In this document: positions 52,558 to 61,255 of the stretch, piece after piece | How positions within the stretch are numbered: the stretch's first letter is position 1 | How the letters are laid out: every line of letters starts with the position of its first letter | From: Thiobacillus sp. 0-1251 | GTDB taxonomy: Bacteria; Pseudomonadota; Gammaproteobacteria; Burkholderiales; Thiobacillaceae | NCBI GenBank assembly: GCA_001899305.1 | Contig: MKWL01000018.1 | Coordinates: 1 to 64,000, forward strand | DNA: 64,000 bases | Direction: 5' to 3' | Translations under genes and position numbers: made by a program | The notes under the pieces: model-generated | Seen by the model: only the letters and a program-made list of their open reading frames with translations | What the model was told of the DNA's origin: nothing | Databases searched by the model: none

Positions 52558-52820
52558 ACCCGATCCTTAAATGAGCGACATATTAAGCCTGACCATGCGG
52601 ATTCTTGAAAGTGCGCATGCCTGAATGAAATCTGCAGGGGATCCCAATCACCCAAGCGAAACAGGTGATTTGAAAAAGCAGGGTTCAGACGGGCGACCCA
52701 AGTCGATTCACGCGCTGGAAATGACTCGTCTCGTTAGTTGTGGACCTTCGCATGTCCGAATGTGACGGACTCATTGGCGGTTCGAAAGCGGCGATCGGAG
52801 AGCCGAAGCCGATAACGCGT
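52558..52820. other. Gap without a gene
   Basis: No gene is convincing in this 263-bp gap. It should hold the promoter of the cytochrome gene on its left and the 3' end of the decarboxylase transcript on its right. A 7-bp hairpin, AATCACC/GGTGATT (52646-52670), is the only structure seen; no T-run follows it. Confidence 0.4.
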
Positions 52821-54170
52821 TTACCCGGCAAGCGCAGCAGCCGTATCCAGGCGTGCCAATATCTCGTCCATCCATTCACGGTGCTCGGGTTTCATGACAC
52901 AGGCGCGCAGACAGGTCAGCGTGTCGGCATCCCAGGTCCGTACCGGTGTACAGGCTTCCAGCATGGCCTTGGGCAGGGTGACGAGCGCCAGATGCAGGTC
53001 GTGTTCCCTGGCGGCGGCATGCAAGGCGCGCGCGCGCAGGGATGCCTGGCTGGCGGTGTCGGCCCGGACGGCCCAGACGACGATGTCGAGCTGGGGCGGA
53101 AAGAGCGGGGCGAAACGCGCGTCGCCAGCCAGGGCACCATGCAGGGTCAGGGCGGCCATGCGGCCGGCCGCCAGATCTTGCGCGAAGGTTCCGCCGGACA
53201 CCAGCGGCAGCAGGCGCTGGGTGGCCCACAGCGCGACGGCCACGGCACCTGGGCGGGAGCATTCCAGGGAAATTTCGCCCAGATGCGGGTCGTCCGAGCT
53301 CAGGTAGGTGTAGGGCGAGTCGTGACGGTAGTGATGCCTGACGGCGGGATCGCGGAACAGCACGCAACCGCAGCCGTAAGGCTGGAGCCCATGCTTGTGC
53401 GGGTCGATGGCCAGGGAGTCGGCCTGCGCAACGCAGTCGAACGCCTGCCGGGTTTCGGCGTCCAGGTTGTCGGCCAGTGTGAAGTAGCCGCCGTAGGCGG
53501 CGTCGACATGAATCCGGAACGTGTGGCGCGCGCGCAGGGCGAGGACCCGCTCGAGTGGATCGACGGCGCCGGTTGCCGTCGTGCCCAGGGTGACGACCAC
53601 CGTGCCGATCGTGCCGTCCTGCAAGGCGTCTTCCAGGGCGGCTGCATCCATGCGTCCGCGCGCGTCGGCCGCGATGGAACGGAACGGAACGCCGAGCACG
53701 CCGGACAGGCGTTCGTGGGTGTAGTGCGCCTGGCTGGAAGCGGCAATGGCCATGCCGGGGTGCTGCTCGCGCGCGACCCAGAGCGCTTCGAAATTGGCCA
53801 GTGTGCCACCGCCGCATAGATGCCCCTGGCTGTCCGGCCAGCCGACCATGCGCGCGATTTCGCCGATGGCTTCCTGCTCCATGATCGAACTGGCGCGCCC
53901 GCCGTCGTAGGCGTGGTTGTTCGGGTTGAGCCAGAGGGTCAGCGTGTAGGCCAGCCGCGCGACGGGATGCGGCGGCTTCTGCATGTGCCCGACGTAGAGC
54001 GGATGATGGTAGGGCGCGTTGTCCTGCAGCCGGCGGGCCGCGGCGAGCAGCGGTTCGCGCAGTTGGGCGAGGTCGACGGTCTGCAGGGCGTCGGGCAGAT
54101 GCCGGAAGCCGTCCGCCAGTACGGCCAGGGCTTCGTCCAGCAGGGCCAGGCTTTCCCGGTCGAATGGCAT
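52821..54170 (-). CDS. Group II PLP-dependent decarboxylase, possibly MfnA-like
   Basis: 449-residue pyridoxal-phosphate enzyme. The PLP-lysine motif is AIDPHKHGLQPYGCG; the Asp in HVDAAYGGYF and the SQAHYTHERL segment fit the group II amino acid decarboxylases (tyrosine, aspartate, glutamate). An N-terminal PHPVARLAYTLTLWLNPNNH region is typical. It ends a minus-strand run that includes MfnE-, MfnF- and MfnD-like genes, so a tyrosine decarboxylase role like archaeal MfnA is a reasonable inference. The substrate cannot be read from sequence, and aspartate decarboxylation is an alternative. Start at 54170 chosen over an upstream ATG for lack of conservation there. Confidence 0.85.
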   Translation of the reverse strand: MPFDRESLALLDEALAVLADGFRHLPDALQTVDLAQLREPLLAAARRLQDNAPYHHPLYVGHMQKPPHPVARLAYTLTLWLNPNNHAYDGGRASSIMEQEAIGEIARMVGWPDSQGHLCGGGTLANFEALWVAREQHPGMAIAASSQAHYTHERLSGVLGVPFRSIAADARGRMDAAALEDALQDGTIGTVVVTLGTTATGAVDPLERVLALRARHTFRIHVDAAYGGYFTLADNLDAETRQAFDCVAQADSLAIDPHKHGLQPYGCGCVLFRDPAVRHHYRHDSPYTYLSSDDPHLGEISLECSRPGAVAVALWATQRLLPLVSGGTFAQDLAAGRMAALTLHGALAGDARFAPLFPPQLDIVVWAVRADTASQASLRARALHAAAREHDLHLALVTLPKAMLEACTPVRTWDADTLTCLRACVMKPEHREWMDEILARLDTAAALAG

Positions 54171-54177
54171 GGGGCTC

Positions 54178-54708
54178 CTAGGGTTTGAGCAGGGCACGCA
54201 CCTGACGTTCGATTTCCGGATGGTCGAATTCGCGGCCGCCTACCGCACTGTAGGCGATACGGCCCTGCGAGTCGATCAGGTAGGTCGTGGGCAGACCGGA
54301 GATTTTCCAGGTTTGCATGATCCGGGCATGCGGATCGAGCAGGATGGGAAACGAAGGCGTCGCGTCCAGCTGGCTGATGAAGGTGTGAATGGTATCGGCA
54401 TCTTCGCCGATGTCCACCGCCAGCGCGACGAACGGTGTGCCGGCCAGCTTGCGCGCAAGGCGGTCCATGGACGGCATTTCGCGGCGGCAGGGCGGGCACC
54501 AGGTCGCCCAGAAATTGACCAGGACGACCTTGCCCTTGAGGCTGGCCAGGTCGTGCAACTGTCCATCGAGATCCTTCAGGGCCAGCACCGGAGCCGGCGC
54601 TTTCGCGGCCTGCTCGGTCAGGCTGTGGGACAAGGCCGGCAGATCCGCCGCGAAGGTCGTCATGCCCATTGTCATGAGCAGGGCGCCCATCATGCTACCG
54701 AATTTCAT
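54178..54708 (-). CDS. TlpA-like periplasmic thioredoxin
   Basis: 176-residue exported thioredoxin-fold protein of the TlpA/ResA type: signal peptide (MKFGSMMGALLMTMGMTTFA), active site FWATWCPPCRREMP and the cis-Pro motif SGLPTTYLID. It probably keeps periplasmic cysteines reduced, for example for cytochrome c or copper-site assembly. It overlaps the upstream unknown gene by 14 bp and lies 7 bp before the decarboxylase. Confidence 0.92.
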   Translation of the reverse strand: MKFGSMMGALLMTMGMTTFAADLPALSHSLTEQAAKAPAPVLALKDLDGQLHDLASLKGKVVLVNFWATWCPPCRREMPSMDRLARKLAGTPFVALAVDIGEDADTIHTFISQLDATPSFPILLDPHARIMQTWKISGLPTTYLIDSQGRIAYSAVGGREFDHPEIERQVRALLKP

Positions 54709-55297
54709 CCGTACACCTCACATTTTCGAGTGTTGTTTTGCGCCCTGCGTCACCTGCGCGCCAGTTGACGATCAAGTTGAAGCGGCTGCCGCGCGGAAGC
54801 TGGTAGGTGGTCATGCCCTGATTCCAGTCCCCCGCGTGAAAAGTCTGGGTCGCGGGGAACTGTGCCCAGGCAAATGCGATTCGGGCAGGCTCGGAGACCC
54901 CGCGGTCGACCCAGGCCGCATCCCATTCAGCCTTGCTGCGGAGGGCGCGAGCCTTGCCGTCGCCGGCGACGTAACGCCAGTCGGCCAGGCGGTGTTCGAT
55001 CGGGAGGGTGCCGATATTGCGGACGACCGTCATGAAGACGCAGCTGGACGCATAGTCTTCCGCCTGTTCCGGGGTGAAGCCGCGCGCCTGATAGAAGGCC
55101 CGCGCCTGATCGGGGCTGATCTGCGTCAGACGAACCTGGATGCCGTGTGCCTCGACCTGCCAGCTTTCCAGGCCGGTTTCAGGATCGCGGCTCGTCTCGG
55201 TCGCCCCAGCGGTAATCGCCCAGACAGGCAAAGCGCAGAGGAAAACCAGCAGGTTCCTGACACTGCACTGTTCCAGTCCGTTGCGTGTCTTGAGCAT
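54695..55297 (-). CDS. Periplasmic protein of unknown function
   Basis: 200-residue protein with a signal peptide (RNLLVFLCALPVWAITAGAT), starting at 55297 after GGGAGA. I do not recognise a family. Visible points: an IQVRLTQISPDQARAFYQAR region, ASSCVFMTVVRNIG and WNQGMTTYQLPRGSRFNL, suggestive of a beta-rich fold, with two Cys after the signal. It lies between the MfnE-like and TlpA-like genes, so it may be an accessory of that operon. Confidence 0.75.
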   Translation of the reverse strand: MLKTRNGLEQCSVRNLLVFLCALPVWAITAGATETSRDPETGLESWQVEAHGIQVRLTQISPDQARAFYQARGFTPEQAEDYASSCVFMTVVRNIGTLPIEHRLADWRYVAGDGKARALRSKAEWDAAWVDRGVSEPARIAFAWAQFPATQTFHAGDWNQGMTTYQLPRGSRFNLIVNWRAGDAGRKTTLENVRCTDEIR

Positions 55298-55311
55298 CGG
55301 TGTCTCCCTGA

Positions 55312-55893
55312 TCAGGTCGGCTCGAGCAACCAGGCCGAGATCGTGCTGGCCCCATGGAAATCCAGTACCCTGAGGCTTCCGTCGAATGCGTTTGCAAAGG
55401 CGGGAAAGCCCTGGTCCACCCAGCCCGACGCGGCCATCGCAAGGGGATCGGTATCGGTGGGCTGTCCATACTTGACCAGCGTGAGATTGTCGGCGGACAG
55501 CTGGATCGCCAGCCACGCAGCCAGGCTATCGGATGTGACGGACCAGTTTTGCGGGAGCTCGGCCGCATGCCGGCACATCTCGGCCGGCATCCAGACGGGC
55601 GTGAACCCCTGTCCCAACGCATGGCCGATGTTTCCCAGACTGTCGGCAGGAACCAGGCTGGGGTTCAGGTCGCACAGCATCAGGCCATACTGCTCCATGG
55701 CCAGAATGGCCATGTGGTGTGCGGCGGCATCGCTGATCCCGGAATGCGTCTGGACTGTGCGCACGACGTCGGCAAAAGGGCCGCCGCCGGGTACCAGCAC
55801 GGTTTCGCCGCCTGCGGCGGCCAGCGCGTCGAGGCACTGTGCGAGCTCGGGCACGCGATACAGGCTGCCGCCCAGTTTCACAACCCGGAGCAT
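55312..55893 (-). CDS. Amino acid kinase family protein, MfnE-like
   Basis: 193-residue small kinase of the amino acid kinase fold: VVKLGGSLYR at the N-terminus and LVPGGGPFADVVR. In methanogens MfnE of this fold phosphorylates the aminomethyl-furanmethanol phosphate precursor of methanofuran. The short length and the neighbouring MfnF- and MfnD-like genes support that role in a bacterial furan cofactor. The ATG at 55893 overlaps the pabB stop by 16 bp. Confidence 0.78.
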   Translation of the reverse strand: MLRVVKLGGSLYRVPELAQCLDALAAAGGETVLVPGGGPFADVVRTVQTHSGISDAAAHHMAILAMEQYGLMLCDLNPSLVPADSLGNIGHALGQGFTPVWMPAEMCRHAAELPQNWSVTSDSLAAWLAIQLSADNLTLVKYGQPTDTDPLAMAASGWVDQGFPAFANAFDGSLRVLDFHGASTISAWLLEPT

Positions 55894-57269
55894 TGTCCGT
55901 CTTCCAGATGGCCTCCGCATTCCCGCATCAGTTTCAACATGGCCGATGCCTTGTCGAGGCATTCCTGATATTCGTCGTCTGCGCGGGAATCGGCGACCAG
56001 GCCACCACCTGCCCAGAAACGCAGCGAATGATCCGAGCTGACCATCGTGCGGATGGCGATATTGGTGTCCATGTCGCCATTGAATCCCAGCCAGCCGACG
56101 GCACCGCAGTAGACGCCGCGACGGTTCGGCTCAAGCTCCTCGATGATTTCCATGGCACGGATTTTTGGCGCGCCGGTAATGGAGCCGCCCGGGAAGGCCG
56201 CGCGCAGCAGGCCCACGGCGTCGATGTCCCTGCCGAGACGGCCGGTGACAGTGCTGACCAGATGATGCACGGTGGCGAAACTCTCGACTTCGAACAACCT
56301 GGGCACGGCCACCGAACCCGCTTGGCATACCTTGCCCAGGTCATTGCGCAGCAGGTCGACGATCATCAGGTTCTCTGCGCGGTCCTTGGTGCTGTCGCGC
56401 AGTTCGCGGGCCAGTGCCGAATCGGCTTCGGGCGCGGCAGCACGGGGACGCGTGCCCTTGATCGGTTTGGTTTCCACCCGTCCCTGCTTCACTTCCAGAA
56501 AGCGTTCCGGCGAGGAGGAGAGGATGCGTGCACCCGGGAAATTGAGATAGGCCGAATAGGGCGCCGGGTTGAGGCGACGCAGCGTCTGGTATCCCAGCCA
56601 GTGGTCGCCGTTGACCTCGGCAGCAAAGCGCTGGGCCAGGTTGACCTGGTAGCAGTCGCCGGCGCGGATGTAATGCTGGATGCGTGAGAATGCCTGGCGG
56701 TAGCTGTCGGGCGTGAAGTTGCAGCTGACGGGCCCGACCTGGAAAGGACGCCGCGCCGTGATGTGCGGCGTGTCGCTGAACAGGGCGATCAGTTCGTTCC
56801 AGCTGGCGTCGGTCCGGGCGTCGCGCCCGGAGCCGACGAGCCAGCTGGCGCGTTGCGCATGATCGACGATGACGGCCCAGTCGTAGATGCCGACTGCCAT
56901 GTCGGGGATGGCTTCGGCGTCACGCGCGTGGCTGGGCAGTTGCTCGATGCGGCGCGCGAGGTCGTAGCCGAAATAACCGATCGCGCCGCCCGCGAATGGG
57001 AGTGCCGTCGGGTGTCCGTCCGCCGCGAGATAACGGCGCAGCAGTTCGAACGGGTCCGCCGGAGAGAGTGTCGGCCGGTCGCGTTCACGAATTTCGGTCA
57101 TGCCGCCCCGGGTCACCAGCGTGACATAGGGACGCGCCGCCAGGATGTCGAAGCGTCCCATGGTGGAACGCGGCCGTCCGCTGTCGAGGAATACCGACCA
57201 GGGTTCGTCGGCGATGGCCTCGAAGCGTTCGGCACTGTCGGGGCAATAAGGAAGAGCGCTTATCCGCAT
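55878..57269 (-). CDS. pabB: Aminodeoxychorismate synthase component I
   Basis: 463-residue chorismate-using enzyme of the PabB type: the PIKGT signature (in VETKPIKGTRPRA), which separates PabB from anthranilate synthase (PIAGT), followed by GSITGAPKIRAMEIIEELE. It makes the precursor of p-aminobenzoate, which is needed for H4MPT as well as folate. Placement among C1-cofactor genes fits a dedicated pABA supply. It overlaps the MfnF-like gene by 10 bp. Confidence 0.93.
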   Translation of the reverse strand: MRISALPYCPDSAERFEAIADEPWSVFLDSGRPRSTMGRFDILAARPYVTLVTRGGMTEIRERDRPTLSPADPFELLRRYLAADGHPTALPFAGGAIGYFGYDLARRIEQLPSHARDAEAIPDMAVGIYDWAVIVDHAQRASWLVGSGRDARTDASWNELIALFSDTPHITARRPFQVGPVSCNFTPDSYRQAFSRIQHYIRAGDCYQVNLAQRFAAEVNGDHWLGYQTLRRLNPAPYSAYLNFPGARILSSSPERFLEVKQGRVETKPIKGTRPRAAAPEADSALARELRDSTKDRAENLMIVDLLRNDLGKVCQAGSVAVPRLFEVESFATVHHLVSTVTGRLGRDIDAVGLLRAAFPGGSITGAPKIRAMEIIEELEPNRRGVYCGAVGWLGFNGDMDTNIAIRTMVSSDHSLRFWAGGGLVADSRADDEYQECLDKASAMLKLMRECGGHLEDGQCSGL

Positions 57270-58366
57270 GGTAAGTCCGCAGGCGTAAGACCTGGAGGGT
57301 GGCGGTGGGTTGCGAGCAGCCGTCCCACCGCGACGGCAGGGGCACATCCGTCAATCATATCCTGATGGGTGCGGGCGGCCAGAATCTGCGAGAAATTGAT
57401 CACCGGTCGCTCGATCCGGGCGGCGAGCCGCGGGCCGAGGAATCCGCCGACGCCTGCGATGACCAGCGGGGCATCTGCGGCCAGCATCTCGCGCGACAAT
57501 ACCTGCCGCACCGCGCGCCCGATCCGGGTCATCTGGGCATCCGCAAACCAGGCCGCCAGTTCGGCCCAGGCCTTGTCGGGCAACTCCCAGGCATCGCGTC
57601 CCACCATGCGGGCGAGGCGCACCCGGCTGGCTGACGGGGTCTTGGCACCGCCATCCGCGGCGTCATGCAGATCGGCTTGTTCGGGGAGCAGGCCGAGGAT
57701 CCGGTAGACATCCGCACTGGTCGCGAAATGCTCTGCCATCAGCGGCGTGAACTGTCCGGCCACCGGGGCTTCGCTTGCCAAGGCCATGAGCGACGTGCGG
57801 GCAACGCCGGTGTAGACCAGTTCACCGGCGGACAGGCGGTCGCGGTCGCTGCTGCTGGGTGTGGCTACCAATCCGTCCCGGATGGGAATCAGGTCCGTGG
57901 TGGTGCTACCGATATCGACCAGCAGGGCCTCGCTGATGCAGGTCGAAACCAGGTGGGCCGTGGCATGCCAGTTGGCGGAGGCAACGCGCCCGGCATACTG
58001 GCTGGCCTGGCCGGCATCGTACCAACCCTGACCGCCGGCATAAAAGCGGACCCGGTCGGCACCCAGGCGCTGGCTCATCAGGGTGGCCAGGGCCTGCACA
58101 CCGGCTTGCCGCGTTTCGAACAGGTCGACCATTTCTCCGGTCATGGTGACGGCATGCACGCAGGCATCGCCTGCCTGCATCGTGGCCTCGATCCGGTCGA
58201 TGGCCCGGTGCAGATGATCGAGACCGCGCCATAGCGCGCAGGGCACGAGCGAGATGCCGGAGACCTTGCCGTCGTGCTCGATCCGTGCGGCCTTCAGATG
58301 CGCGCCGCCGACATCCCATCCGATCACGGTCTCATTCATGGGTGGTATGCGTGTCGGCGCGTTCAT
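57260..58366 (-). CDS. MfnF-like/hydantoinase-fold C1 cofactor protein
   Basis: 368-residue ASKHA-fold protein of the H4MPT-linked C1 pathway family (Orf19-like in methylotrophs). Motifs: IGWDVGGAHLKAA, VTMTGEMVDLF, ALLVDIGSTTTDLIPI and VIAGVGGFL. Archaeal MfnF joins the furan unit to gamma-glutamyl-tyramine. Starting at 58366 overlaps the MfnD-like stop by four bases (ATGA); a second ATG lies at 58339. Confidence 0.83.
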   Translation of the reverse strand: MNAPTRIPPMNETVIGWDVGGAHLKAARIEHDGKVSGISLVPCALWRGLDHLHRAIDRIEATMQAGDACVHAVTMTGEMVDLFETRQAGVQALATLMSQRLGADRVRFYAGGQGWYDAGQASQYAGRVASANWHATAHLVSTCISEALLVDIGSTTTDLIPIRDGLVATPSSSDRDRLSAGELVYTGVARTSLMALASEAPVAGQFTPLMAEHFATSADVYRILGLLPEQADLHDAADGGAKTPSASRVRLARMVGRDAWELPDKAWAELAAWFADAQMTRIGRAVRQVLSREMLAADAPLVIAGVGGFLGPRLAARIERPVINFSQILAARTHQDMIDGCAPAVAVGRLLATHRHPPGLTPADLPCG

Positions 58367-59349
58367 AGGGAGCGCGCTACGCGCGTATCGTTCGTCAGGT
58401 TGGCCGGCGGCAACGCGCTCATGGGCGGATGGTCCGGCAGGGCCAGGACTTTCCCGGCAGGATTGAATCCCAGCATCGAGTGAAGACCGGCATAGGAGAC
58501 GGTGAGTCGGGGATTCACTTCCAGAACCACCGGTCCGCTTTCCGTATCGATCAGGTCGATCCCCACATACCCCCACAGGCCGGGGATGGCGGAGGCCACA
58601 CGCTGAGCCAGGCCGGCATAGCGTTCGTCCGGATCGGGCAGGGCGTGGGGTGTCACGCCATGGAAATGCAGCTGGCCATCTTCCAGCCGGATGTGTTGCC
58701 TGTTGACCGACAGCAGTTGGCAGCCGCCCGGCTGACATAGCACGGACAGGGATAACGGGTCGCCCGAAAGAAACGGCTGAAAAACAAATCCTGCGCCGCC
58801 TTCGTCCAGCGCCCATGCCTCGGCTGACGCCTGGTTGTAGAAATACAGGGTGTCCTGGCAGCCGGCACCCTCGTCAGGCTTGGCTACCACCGGGCCTTTC
58901 GTCGTCATCAGAAAGGGCGAGGTGTACGTGGGAACCACGGGTATCCCCGTGCGGCCCAGTCGTTGCGCGGTGGCATGTTTGCTGGCCGCAATGCGCACGG
59001 CGTCGGGCTGGCAGCCCAGGAGGCGCTTGCCTGCAGTCAGGATTTCCTGGTTCAGGGATTCGAGTATCCCGGCCTCTTCCGGCGCGACCGGCCACACCGC
59101 ATCCGACCGGGCGAGGCAATGCCGGTAATCCTCACTGAAGCGATGGGCCTCCGTCTCGATGATCTCCACCTTGTCCATGGCAGGCCGGGGCAGGCGACAG
59201 TCCCGTAGCGTCAGAACGTCCACGCCATCGAGCGCGCGCAGGTCGTCGACCAGCGCTTGCCACATGACTTCGCCATCGTGTAAAAACTCAGGCAGCGCCA
59301 TACTGGCGAACCCCCCTCCTGTCACATACTCGAAAACAAATACTTTCAT
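58363..59349 (-). CDS. ATP-grasp ligase, MfnD-like
   Basis: 328-residue ATP-grasp protein. The N-terminus MKVFVFEYVTGGGF is typical of MfnD/OrfY-type ligases; later VVAKPDEGAGCQDT and YVGIDLIDTESGPVVLEVNPRL form the ATP and metal sites. MfnD adds glutamate to tyramine in methanofuran synthesis; a bacterial homologue may add glutamate to tyrosine or tyramine. AAGGAGG lies upstream. The first codon overlaps the divergent start at 59348. Confidence 0.85.
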   Translation of the reverse strand: MKVFVFEYVTGGGFASMALPEFLHDGEVMWQALVDDLRALDGVDVLTLRDCRLPRPAMDKVEIIETEAHRFSEDYRHCLARSDAVWPVAPEEAGILESLNQEILTAGKRLLGCQPDAVRIAASKHATAQRLGRTGIPVVPTYTSPFLMTTKGPVVAKPDEGAGCQDTLYFYNQASAEAWALDEGGAGFVFQPFLSGDPLSLSVLCQPGGCQLLSVNRQHIRLEDGQLHFHGVTPHALPDPDERYAGLAQRVASAIPGLWGYVGIDLIDTESGPVVLEVNPRLTVSYAGLHSMLGFNPAGKVLALPDHPPMSALPPANLTNDTRVARSL

Positions 59350-60109
59350 GCCCGCCTCCTTAGCGCTCATTCCCGTACTCGACCTGATGGACGGACAGGT
59401 TGTGCGCGCTTTTGGCGGCCGGCGCGACGAATACCGGCCGCTGGAATCGGCCTTGTGCGATTCCAGCCGTCCCGAGGCCGTGGTGGAAGGACTGCTTGCG
59501 CTGTATCCGTTCCGACGGATTTATATCGCCGATCTGGATGCCATCCTGGGACGGGGCAATCACGGAAGTGTAGTGGAGAGGCTGCAGCGATTGCATCCGG
59601 ATCTCGAATTCTGGGTGGACGGCGGCTTTTCCGGTACAGCGGCGGCCCAAGCCTGGCAGGCGGCGGGTCGGGGACGGCCGGTGCTGGGCAGCGAGAGTCT
59701 GGCGGTTCTGCCGGAACGCGACGCATGGCCGGCGCAGGGCGTGCTGTCGCTGGATTTCCGGGGAGACGATTTTCTCGGCCCAGCTACCCTGTTGAGCCAT
59801 CCCGAACGCTGGCCGGCCGAGGTGATCGTCATGACCCTGGCACGGGTTGGCCTGAATGCCGGTCCCGATCTGGCCCGGCTGGCGCACATACAGCGCCTGA
59901 ACACCGCCTGCCGCATATATGCGGCGGGCGGCGTACGCCACGTTGACGATTTGGCCGCATTGGCCCGGGCCGGGGCGGCCGGTGTCCTGCTGGCATCGGC
60001 CCTGCACGACGGCAGGCTCAGTCGCCCTGAGCTTGACGCTTTTCATGCTGCCCATCCCACGTCCGCAGCCAGTGACGCCAAGGCGAGTGTCCCAGCGCCG
60101 GATCGGTAA
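59348..60109 (+). CDS. HisA/HisF-related C1-cluster protein
   Basis: 253-residue TIM-barrel protein of the HisA-related family found in H4MPT gene clusters (Orf9-like). Motifs: LIPVLDLMDGQVVRAFGGRR, IYIADLDAILGRGNH and a C-terminal IYAAGGVRHVDDL phosphate loop. It is probably not histidine HisA. The only plausible ATG overlaps the MfnD-like start codon and has no ribosome site; the 3' end overlaps the convergent PTPS gene by 92 bp. Confidence 0.82.
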   Translation: MPASLALIPVLDLMDGQVVRAFGGRRDEYRPLESALCDSSRPEAVVEGLLALYPFRRIYIADLDAILGRGNHGSVVERLQRLHPDLEFWVDGGFSGTAAAQAWQAAGRGRPVLGSESLAVLPERDAWPAQGVLSLDFRGDDFLGPATLLSHPERWPAEVIVMTLARVGLNAGPDLARLAHIQRLNTACRIYAAGGVRHVDDLAALARAGAAGVLLASALHDGRLSRPELDAFHAAHPTSAASDAKASVPAPDR

Positions 60110-61241
60110 ACCGACCCAGCAGCGGCTGGCTGCCCTGGCGTTGCCAGGTTTCCAGATCGGGGCCGCTGTACTGGCACCATGACTGCGGCGTTTCGTACAG
60201 GGTCAGCTCGATCAGTTCGGGCAGGAAATCGATGAGCTGTTCCCAGATGTACACGCTCAGCAATTCCGTGGTGGAGCGCCAGGCCAGTTCCGGCCCGGCG
60301 TAGTTGAGGGTGTGGTGGTCGAAGCGTTCCACCACGCGGGTGTTGACCACGCGCTTGAGGTAGCCGTAATCCAGCACGCAGCCGGTGATCGGGTCGATCT
60401 GCCCGCGTACCTTGACGTGCAGGACGTAGCGTCCGCCATGCAGATTGCTGCATTTGGCGGGATGGTCGGTGAGGAAGTGGGCGGAATCGAACACGACCTC
60501 CTTGCTCACCGTGACCTCCGGGGTATCCGGATGGAAGCGCGACCAGACGCCGGGCATGGCTTCGAGCTCGCCGCGCAGGCTGTCCAGCAGGCGCGTCGTA
60601 TCGGCCTTGGTCAGCGTACGCAGCAGCGGCGTGCCGGCAGCCAGATGGCGGGTGCGCACGTTCAATTCGCGCGACAGGAATTCGGTTGCCGCTTCGGCTT
60701 CGTCGTTCGAAGCGAAAGGCAGGAATAAAAATCCGGCATGCAGTTCGGCTGCATGGGCCAGATAGGTTGCATATTTCAGGCGTTGTTCCGGTGGAGGCAC
60801 CCTGGCGGGTAGCCAGGGGCCGACCAGATTGCGCTTTTGCGTCACCAGGCGGTTCTTTGCCACGACCCGATGGGTGCCGGGTGCGTAGTGATATTCCTGG
60901 TGAAACCGGAAGCCGTAGGGAGCGAGTTGCGCCAGATCGCAGAACAACAGATCCAGCCAGGAAACCTCGCCCTCGACGAAACAGACCGATCCGACATCAT
61001 GGACCTTGCCAGCCAGGCGTAAGCCGGCCAGCACGGCCCGTGCCGTCTCATCAGGCACGGCGACAGGCATGAGCGGGAGCTCCGCGTGCGCGGCGCCTGC
61101 CTCGATCCTGTCCGGCGATACCAGCAGGTCGAGCGGCAAGGCGTGACGTAATGCATACTCCTGCAAGGTAAGGCCGCTACAGGCGAGCAGGTGCTCGTTG
61201 TCGAGTTCGCTCACCATGGCCCCGCATTCCTTGCAAATCAC
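60018..61241 (-). CDS. Zinc finger-PTPS fusion, C1 cluster (Orf17-like)
   Basis: 407-residue fusion. Residues 1-40 form a Ros/MucR-like zinc knuckle (CKECGAMVSELDNEHLLAC ... LTLQEYALRHALPL). A middle region of about 200 residues has no motif I recognise. The C-terminal part is a 6-pyruvoyltetrahydropterin synthase-like domain (VVFDSAHFLTDHP, CSNLHGGRYVLHVKV, DYGYLKRVV). The usual HGH metal motif reads HGG, so one zinc ligand may be altered. A GTG start at 61241 follows GGGAGA by 7 nt. It follows fae by 14 bp. Confidence 0.85.
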   Translation of the reverse strand: MICKECGAMVSELDNEHLLACSGLTLQEYALRHALPLDLLVSPDRIEAGAAHAELPLMPVAVPDETARAVLAGLRLAGKVHDVGSVCFVEGEVSWLDLLFCDLAQLAPYGFRFHQEYHYAPGTHRVVAKNRLVTQKRNLVGPWLPARVPPPEQRLKYATYLAHAAELHAGFLFLPFASNDEAEAATEFLSRELNVRTRHLAAGTPLLRTLTKADTTRLLDSLRGELEAMPGVWSRFHPDTPEVTVSKEVVFDSAHFLTDHPAKCSNLHGGRYVLHVKVRGQIDPITGCVLDYGYLKRVVNTRVVERFDHHTLNYAGPELAWRSTTELLSVYIWEQLIDFLPELIELTLYETPQSWCQYSGPDLETWQRQGSQPLLGRFTDPALGHSPWRHWLRTWDGQHEKRQAQGD

Positions 61242-61255
61242 GCCCGTTCTCCCGA

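Noticed and set aside
59348-60109. Histidine biosynthesis hisA
   Set aside because: The HisA-like fold is clear, but no other his genes are near and its place between C1-cofactor genes fits the HisA-related H4MPT family better.
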